Of a stretch of 64,000 nt of DNA, positions 56,640-64,000 are shown one piece after another. The position numbers were made by a program, and so were the translations under genes. The notes beneath the pieces are model-generated. The model saw only the letters and a list, made by a program, of their open reading frames with translations. It searched no databases and was not told the origin of the DNA. Within the stretch, counting starts at the first letter, position 1. Each line of letters opens with the position of its first letter. The DNA lies in the NCBI RefSeq assembly GCF_963676685.1, contig NC_092344.1:98982749-99046748 (forward strand). The letters are read 5' to 3'. Source of the DNA: Mytilus edulis (Eukaryota > Mollusca > Bivalvia > Mytilida > Mytilidae).

Positions 56640-58440
56640 GTGAAAATATGATTTATTACTGAAAAGTTCTTCTTTTCAACCTGAGCTGCAATTTATATAT
56701 TCATTTTTTATTATAATTATATATATGTATGAAGTACTTTTCATTATTTAAAATCACTTCTTTTTAGTAAATAAAGAACTCTTAATGTTTTTCTTCTATA
56801 TAAAAATATCCTAAAATCAAAAGATTATAACAAATCCTTTTTTTAAAGTAAGTAAAGACATGTTCAATAATTCTGAATATTAATTTAATTTATAAATATT
56901 AGCCAATGTAAATCTGAAATGCTAAACAGGAAACAGAAAGCAGATAGTTTTACAGCTAAAATAAACAAATCTTTGATATAAACAAAGGAAGCCTATTTCA
57001 AAACTAACAAAAACTGTTGTCCAGAGACTATTGATTCTCTTTTAAAGAGATATGACAATATTTTCAACCTCTTAAAATCATCTCAAAAATAATGTTCTGA
57101 AGACACATTTTTTTGCTTTATATTGACAATTTTAGGGTAAAAGAGACAAAGGTATTTGAATTATTTCAACATAAAATGAATATGGTTAATTAAACCTTCA
57201 GACAGTACCATTATCCATTCCAAAATCATTCTACTAAATTAATATCAATACCAATTTGTTTTTTCCATGGCAATGTCCTGTATTAAATTTAGCTTTGCTC
57301 TACTTTAGTTTCATATGCTCATTTTATTCATTTTATTTTTATTTAATTTTTTTTGAGGGGGGACTCCTCCCTATGGTTTAAGGAAAACTTAGATTAAGAT
57401 ATGTCAATTTTGAAATTGGGATGCATTTGAGTTTACCATTAAATTGAGTAACTTTATTTGGAATGAACACAAATAAAAGCATGACAATAAATTACAATTT
57501 ATAAAATATCTTGTAGCGGAACTGAGGCATTTAAGAACAAAAAAGTAAAATATCCAACATCTTATTGTTTAATAGTAGTCAATGTTATACTGCTAACACC
57601 AAAGTTGTCTAGAAAAGCATGTAACCTTTGCCTACTAATAAGCTTCTTTGACTAATCGTGAGTTAGTTCATTATTTTATAAGCACTGTGAATGTGCATAC
57701 CAAATTTCCTACATCAAGCTTATGTTCTGTGAATTTAGGAAAGGGGGATACTTTTGATATTATCTTATTACACTGTAGTTATTCCTAGAAAGGAAGGCAC
57801 ATCACATACACATGAGGTCATGAACTAGCCCATGTTTTACCATATTGTCTTGTACATGGTATCATATTTTCTTTTAAAACTTGTTATCTTTTATTTCCAC
57901 ATTGTTAAAAAAATATTTATTTCTTCCTATCCCCTGCATGAAATCATAATAGGAGTATAAAAATTCAACTACATTGTTTATATCAATGCATAAATTTAAA
58001 CTATAAAAAAATAACCAACTAATACCATCATCTGTGCACAACTACGCCAACATTAGGGCTAATTGTCAAATCCCAAATCCTTGATAATTTTTTCTCCTTT
58101 TATTTGCAATGCAACAAAGCACACTTTGATGATTACATTGTCTTCAGGGACATAGTTTTTATGGAACAAAATTATTATCCTTATTCATAAATATCCACTA
58201 TGGAAAAAAAACCTTATAGCCTATAACCAATCCATAATACATTTTTAAAACTTAAATTTTGTTTCCATTCTCCGAACAAAACTCAGGAATAAGATTAAGA
58301 AATACCTGATCTCTATGAATCTGTACAAAAGTGTGTTAGATTTGAAGATAACAAGAGTGCACATGCTGAATTGTCTTGCAAGCTATGCTAATCATAATCT
58401 TTTTTACGTTGAAAGTCTTAAAATAAAGGTTTTTAAAAAC
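56640..58440. other. AT-rich, probable intron, nothing clear
   Basis: No frame, tandem repeat or element end stands out. A 15-nt AG…GT-bounded segment on the - strand near 58298-58312 could be a microexon but has no independent support. Confidence 0.3.
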
Positions 58441-58640
58441 TATCATTGATTCATGTAAATGAGGTCAAGGTCTAAGAAACTGCCAGACAGACATCTACAC
58501 ATTACAATCATTCTATATCCCAAATATAGTTGACCTACTTCTGAGAAACAGACCTCCTATCAGTTCACTTTAACCTTGACCACTGAACCAGGAAACAAGC
58601 TTGAGGTCAGATGAACCCTGTCTGACGGATCCAATGCACT
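58440..58640 (-). repeat. Opposite-strand unit of the 'GTCGAGCCTG' family
   Basis: Reverse complement of the 'caactatatttggg … catctgacctcaagcttgtttcctgg' unit seen at 48560-48900. A related piece is at 63340-63530. Confidence 0.55.
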
Positions 58641-58735
58641 AAATATTATTATCAAATGGATATATTAGAGATGGAAACTTTGTAACATAAAACAGTGTAT
58701 AAAACATCCATGTCTTCTAGACAATAAGAAAACTG

Positions 58736-59990
58736 AAAACTAGAGGCTTTCAAGAGCATGTGTCGCTCACCTGTTACTGTATTTACTGATGTCGGCCATC
58801 TTGGTTGGTAGGGGGGGTCATTAGACACTTTTTTAAAATAGATACCCTAGTAATGATTGTGGCCAAGTTTGGTTAAATTTGGCCAATAGTTTTAGAAAAG
58901 AAGATTTTTGTACAAGTTACAAAAATGACGAAAAGTTGTTCAATATTGACTATAAAGGACAATAACTCCTTAAGGGGTTCTCTGACAATTTTGGTCATGT
59001 TGACTTATTTGTAGATCTTACTTTGCTGAACATTATTGCTGTTTACAGTTTATCTCTATCTATAATAGTATTCAAGATAATAACCAAAAACTGTGAAATT
59101 TCCTTAAAATTACCAATTTTAGGGCAGCAACCCAACAACGGGTTGTAGGATTCATCTGAAAATTTGTGAGGGGATAGATCTTATTCTGATGGACATTTAA
59201 ATCTTGAAAGATTTGCCCTAAATGTCTTAGTTTCAAAGATATAAAGCAAAAACTGCATTTTACCACTATGTTCACATTTTAGCCATGTCGGCCATTTTGT
59301 TTGGTAGGTGGGGTAATCGGACACATTTTTTAAACTATATACCACAATTATGATTGTGGCCAAGTTAGTTTAAATTTGGCCCAGTAGTTTCAGAGAAGAA
59401 GATTTTTGTACAAGTTACAAAAAAATGATGAAAAAGTTGTTAAAATTGACTATAAAGGGCAATAACTCCTTAAGGGGTTGACTGACAATTTTCGTCATGT
59501 TGACTTATTTGTAGGTCTTATTTTGCTGAACATTATTGCTGTTTACAGTTTATCTCTATCTATAATAGTATTCAAGATAATAACCAAAAACTGCAAAATT
59601 TCCTTAAAATTACCAATTCAGGGGCAGCAACCTAACAACAGGTTGTCCGATTTGTCTGAAAATTTCAGGGCAGATAGATCTTGACCTGATCAACAATTTT
59701 ACCCCGATCAGATTTGCTCTAAATGCTTTGGTTTAAAAGCTATAAGCCAACATATACATTTTACCCCTGTGTTCTATTTTTAGCCATGGTGGCCATCTGT
59801 GTTTGATGGCCAGGTTATCGGACACATTTTTAAAACTAGATACCCCAAGGATGAATGTGGCCAAGTTTGGTTAAATTTGGCCCAGTAGTTTCAGAGAAGG
59901 ATTTTTGTAAAAGTTTACGGAAGACGGACGACGAACGCCAAGTGATGAGAAAAGCTCACTTGACCTTTCAGGTCAGGTGAGCTAAAAATA
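58736..59990 (+). repeat. Dispersed repeat with ~540-bp internal tandem, GCTCACCT…AGGTGAGCT ends
   Basis: It begins CTAGAGGCTTTCAAGAGCAT and then GTGTCGCTCACCTG, and ends TTTCAGGTCAGGTGAGCTAA. Inside are two full units and one partial unit starting 'gccatgtcggccatcttggttgg' (about 58790, 59280 and 59785), each with CTATAAAGGGCAATAACTCC and 'tttatctctatctataatagtattcaagataataacc'. The family is common in bivalve sequence. Apparent frames within it are not genes. Confidence 0.8.
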
Positions 59991-59999
59991 GTTCATTTA

Positions 60000-61065
60000 A
60001 AAAGCTTAAAAATTGTAAAGGGTAAGGGTTTTGATTAAACCCTGTTTCTCTCCTGCAATTTCTGCTGTAAACGTGCACTTTAACTGCAAGAGTACATTTG
60101 TAAGAAAGTACTAAAAAACAATATTTTTCCTTATAGCTCTACTTGTGCTATTACTGATATTTCAAGGCTTCTGTCTGAGTTTCAATTATTCTTTGAAAGT
60201 ATTTAACCAAAGACAGATGTCAATAGAACATTCATAAGTGCCATTATTACATTCATTTGCAGAACTTTGTACAAAGAACAATAAGCAAAACAAAACAGAA
60301 CAAGATAGTAACAGGCGAAAAATGAGGTTCTACTGCTACTAGTGGGCATTAGGCAAGAAACCTTATGTTCAATTCTCATTTAATCATTTTAATAAGCATT
60401 TCACAACCAAAACCATAGACATGTTAACCATTTGGATTTATATGAAAAATTGTCAAGAGCTGTTAAAAGAATATCCCTCAGTTAACAGGTTATGGTTTTC
60501 ATTGTTATAAAAGAAAATTGTCTGGAAACAAATCAAATTCATGCTAAGCTGTATGCAACTTAAAATTTTTACACTACCCTAATTTTCTTATTTAACTGAA
60601 ACACACAGATATCTATATATTAATGACCATACATAATATAGTGAATCAAACAATACTATACCTTTCCTGCCAAGCAGCAACATAATAAACAAGGGTGATC
60701 TTTGATAGTGTACTAATACTATTACTATGTTTTTGCTGGCAGGTGTAATGATATATTACACTGATAAGTTCCCTTTACTGAATCTTATTGTACATTTTGA
60801 ATGTACTTTTAGTTATTCAAGAATTTAAGAAAGCTATATAGTTTAAATGAGAAATATAATCAGTGGTTGTCTAAGGTAAAGTATTATGAGCCTATTTCTC
60901 TTCTTCAAAGGATTTGATGCTGACCACAGATCATTTGAAGTTGTTAATAAATTCAGTCACAATTTATCTGGATTTGGGGCCAGAAATAAGGTATCAACAT
61001 GTCTCCAAATTGCTTTTTAGATGCCTTTTGGTTTTTTTTGTGTGTTTTAGGCTGCTTTTTCATGG
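60000..61065. other. AT-rich, no supported gene
   Basis: Several short - strand frames next to AG-like signals occur near 60060-60110 and 60665-60720, but none has both splice signals and a joinable phase. Confidence 0.3.
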
Positions 61066-61070
61066 AGTAT

Positions 61071-61230
61071 CAGTGGCGGATCCAGAACTTTTCCTAAGGG
61101 GGGGCCCGCTGTCTGACCTAAGGGGGGGGGGGGGCGCTCCAGTCATGTCCAATGATTCCCAATATAATCAACCAATTTTTTCCCACGAAAGGGGGGGCCG
61201 GGCCCCCCAGGGCCCCTCTGGATCCGCCTA
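61071..61230. mobile_element. 'GGCGGATCC' G-tract foldback, copy 5
   Basis: Opens CAGTGGCGGATCCAGAACTT and closes CCTCTGGATCCGCCTATG, a good terminal inverted repeat. G7, G12 and C6 tracts and CTCCAGTCATG…AATGATTCCC are shared with copy 4. Confidence 0.85.
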
Positions 61231-61599
61231 TGAGTATGCAGAACAACTCTTGTATTCATTTACATATCAAAGGAGTAATTTGTATAGACGGGAATTGATA
61301 TATCAAATACTGTTCTAATAAAAAAAAAAAGCAACATGAACACATCCAATTGAGCAACTATTTATAGTAACTCTTGACAAATTTGCTGGGACGTAATTCA
61401 CATGCAGCAGTAAACTTTTATAAGATATTTTCTTATGACCATTAATTAAATACACACATACTTCTGATTTACTTGAGGGGATTCAAACAAGACTTTTAAA
61501 ACAAGAGCATTCTTTATCAACACAGGAATCTTATCAGCACATTGAAATACAAAAAAAAATCCATTTGGGTACATATTTCCATTAACATTATTGATCTTA

Positions 61600-61665
61600 T
61601 ACAGGGGCAGATTTAGGCGGGGGCGTTGCGGTCGTGCGCCCCCCCTAAAATTTGCAAAGCATGGG
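61600..61665. repeat. GGGGCAGATTTAGGCGGGGG fragment
   Basis: A short G/C-rich island (GGGGGCG … CGCCCCCCC) in AT-rich DNA, forming an imperfect hairpin. It resembles the end of another G-tract repeat, different from the GGATCC family. Confidence 0.45.
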
Positions 61666-61669
61666 TTGT

Positions 61670-63240
61670 CCTCAGCTCAATAAAGTATCTGAACAGACGA
61701 CGAATATTAATCTCGTCGCATTGCATCTGTTTTAACATTCAAAGAAGTATATAAAACAGTAGGTTTAACAGAATCAACGTGATTACTAATAAACTGACCT
61801 ACGGTTTATTTATAAATAAGTTCTATAAATATATTATACTTCATCGCGGTACTGCGTTTGGTGAAAAAATATCATAGGCTTTAAATGTAAAGAATATCAA
61901 ACAAGCTTGAGCTGTGTTTTCCAAGACAGTTATTAGGTTAATTAGAAGCTGCACTAATTACCTCCCCTTATTACGAACCTCCTGAACTCTCTTTTGGATA
62001 GCATGCCCAAACACATGTGTTCCATGAATAACGTGACGTAATGATCTATTTCTACTCTGCTATAATCATAACACATTCACATATTACTAAATGGGAAAAT
62101 AAGCTGAAATCTTGAAGGGTTATACCAATGCTGGTTGAACTAAGTGAAAATAATTGCCATTTGAATACAAAGCTTGTTATACATTGGCTAGTTTTAAATA
62201 AAAAAAGGTAATTTTTCAAATTAAGTCTTGTTTTAGCATAAAAATCCTAGACTGCTCCCTAGGTGCTCCCTGAACACTAAATTGAGCAAAAGATAAAAGC
62301 CTATTTTTACTGTCTAAGACTTCTCAGAGATGTCTTTGAATATTTACAATAATTCAGCTGTTCAAAATTTTTCACTTTTTAAATAAAAACATAATCTGAA
62401 TACTTCTGTCAGATATCAATTTACTCTACAAACAGTAGAGCTGAATATAACTTATTCTTAAACATCCTCTTGACCTAATCTTATATTGGTGTTGCACTAT
62501 TCTTCTTATTTTTTGGTCAATTCTATTTAAAGGGAATGAAGAACTACTAAAACAAATATCAGGTGCTGAAACTCAAATTATTCAGATTTTGTTTAATTAA
62601 AAGGGTGGACAAATTGTGTGACACATTCTGCAACTTGAAGTGCAAAGATCATCAATTTTCATTGTATAACCATATTTCTTCAGTATTTTTTAAATAAAGG
62701 TAAGAGTTGAATTATGTCCCTTTAAATGGCTGAAATCTTAGAACATTTGACATAATATAATTAATAAGTCTGAAGTGGCCCAGTATTACAAGCACCAATA
62801 TCTGTCAAAGTTTTAACACATGTTGCAACAACACTAAAAATCAAGTCTTTCTTTTACAATTAATTTTAATTATGATATATGGATTTGATAAAAAAAAAAT
62901 TAAAAGAGGTCACATTAATAAAATTTACAAGTAAGGAACTATTAATGAGCTGTGAGAAAATCATAGAGCACACATCATAAAACTGAAATATGTTGGGGAA
63001 AATCAGTAGTTATAAATAGAGTTAGGAGATCATATTTCAATAGCAAGATACAAATGGGATTTTTTTCAAAATGCAAGTGATTATACCCAATCGTGTTATT
63101 TTAATGTTAAATGATACAAAAAGATATGGCATATCTATAAAAATAAATGATTTAACAAAGAATTTGATATCATGCCTATTAATATTTAGAAGGAAATATA
63201 TTGAACAAAAACACGAGAGTGCACATATTGAAATGCTGCT
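61670..63240. other. AT-rich, nothing clear
   Basis: No convincing exon, RNA gene or element boundary. Confidence 0.3.
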
Positions 63241-63269
63241 TTACTTATCATAATTACATTTGTGCTGAG

Positions 63270-63870
63270 AGTGAGAAATCCTTACTATTATACTGTACAC
63301 AAAATATAGTTATCTGATTGGTTAGTATTAGAGAAACAGACCTAACATTGACCAATGAGCATTGGGAATAAAGTCAAAGTGAACACTTTACTTTCATTTC
63401 ACACAAAAAATATAGTTGAGTATTGCTTACAGTATCTGAGATACAGACTTGAACACAAAACTTAACCTTGATTATTGATCCATGAAATAAGTTCAAGGTC
63501 AGATGAACCCTGTTTGACAGTCATGTAGACCTTCCAAGGAACCCCTTCACCATTTTTATTAAGTAGGTGCTTAACCATGGAAATGAGATCACAGACAATG
63601 GATTTACAGACAAAAACATCCTAACATGAGTATTAAGCATCTAGGTGTTCTTCCTTCTGAGCTATTTTTAAAACTATATAAAATAAAGTTGGTCTTGACA
63701 AAACTGTGGAGTCAAGACTAAGGTGTGCTGTTTCCTGTCGCAGCATTGGCCGCAATGGAAGTCAACTTTTTGTTTAACTTTGTGAAAGGTCAGTTTGAGA
63801 AGAACCACTAAAGGTAAGTCAATGATATTTGGTATGTAGTTGTATTAGCATAAACAATAATTCAAACTGA
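63270..63870 (-). repeat. Pieces of the 'GTCGAGCCTG' and ~167-bp satellite families, opposite strand
   Basis: 63340-63530 holds reverse-complement phrases of the unit at 48560-48900 (ATATAGTTGAGTATTGC … CAAGGTCAGATGAACCCTG). 63775-63860 holds TAAGTCAATGATATTTGGTA, related to 48330-48370. Confidence 0.5.
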
Positions 63871-64000
63871 CTTTCAAGCAATATTTCCAAGATTCATGCA
63901 ATATTTTAAAAACATTAAAGAAAATAAGGTTTATCAAAATATGTTAAAAAGACCATAAAACTATACAATAATTCATTCTTCACAGCTCACCAGATTAATG

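Noticed and set aside
58298-58312. 15-nt microexon (TACAG…GTATTT, - strand)
   Set aside because: Too short to support without transcripts.
60050-60115. - strand frame K-C-T-F-T-A-E-I-A-G-E-K-Q after CTCTTGCAG
   Set aside because: No usable donor follows, and two frames are open.
61445-61545. - strand frame I-P-V-L-I-K-N-A-L-V-L-K-V-L-F-E-S-P
   Set aside because: The acceptor is poor (GATAAG) and the donor weak, and it cannot be joined to the exon at 56616 with confidence.
1-64000. CRISPR arrays, bacterial operons, tRNA or rRNA genes
   Set aside because: None seen. The tandem arrays here lack spacers, the genes are spliced and eukaryotic, and no cloverleaf was recognised.

Overview
The window looks like nuclear DNA of a marine bivalve, most likely a mussel close to Mytilus. 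The grounds are AT-rich sequence with small exons and introns holding GT/AG sites, an intronless RING/B-box/NHL gene of the type expanded in bivalves, and many dispersed repeats that I recognise from mussel sequence. The species assignment is inference from the sequence alone.

Layout. (1) 1-1260: the last coding exon of an unrecognised cysteine-rich gene on the + strand, its 3' UTR and a poly(A) signal. (2) 1350-22994: a complete 20-exon gene for DENND6, a DENN-domain Rab exchange factor (576 codons), followed by a 3' UTR reaching about 26.36 kb. Its introns are full of mobile DNA: a broken non-LTR retrotransposon, a TTA-flanked Harbinger-like element, MITEs and foldbacks. They also hold a 13-unit minisatellite built from the exon 6/intron 6 boundary. 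(3) 26.4-37.9 kb: mostly repeats and palindromes, with two weak terminal-exon candidates. (4) 37967-44217: an intronless TRIM gene broken by two frameshifts and by a 4.24-kb transposon. (5) 44.2-51 kb: TRIM 3' flank, MITEs and nested repeat composites. (6) 51.05-56.6 kb, - strand: the last two exons and probable long 3' UTR of an unrecognised gene; the 3' UTR contains a ~195-bp inverted repeat. (7) 56.6-64 kb: repeats and possible introns of that gene.

The most interesting object is the transposon at 38857-43097. It has 80-bp perfect terminal inverted repeats, which continue imperfectly to about 270 bp. It is flanked by a 9-bp target duplication. Removing the element and one copy of the duplication restores the TRIM reading frame. 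No transposase is visible. It carries three intact genes instead: a PHD finger (75 aa, +), an SGNH-family hydrolase with all four signature residues (197 aa, -) and a NADAR-domain protein (139 aa, +). The first and third have TATA-like boxes. NADAR enzymes are known as N-glycosidases, and some reverse guanine ADP-ribosylation of DNA. A chromatin reader, an esterase and a NADAR protein as mobile cargo is a combination I do not recognise as described. Whether the three act together is unknown.
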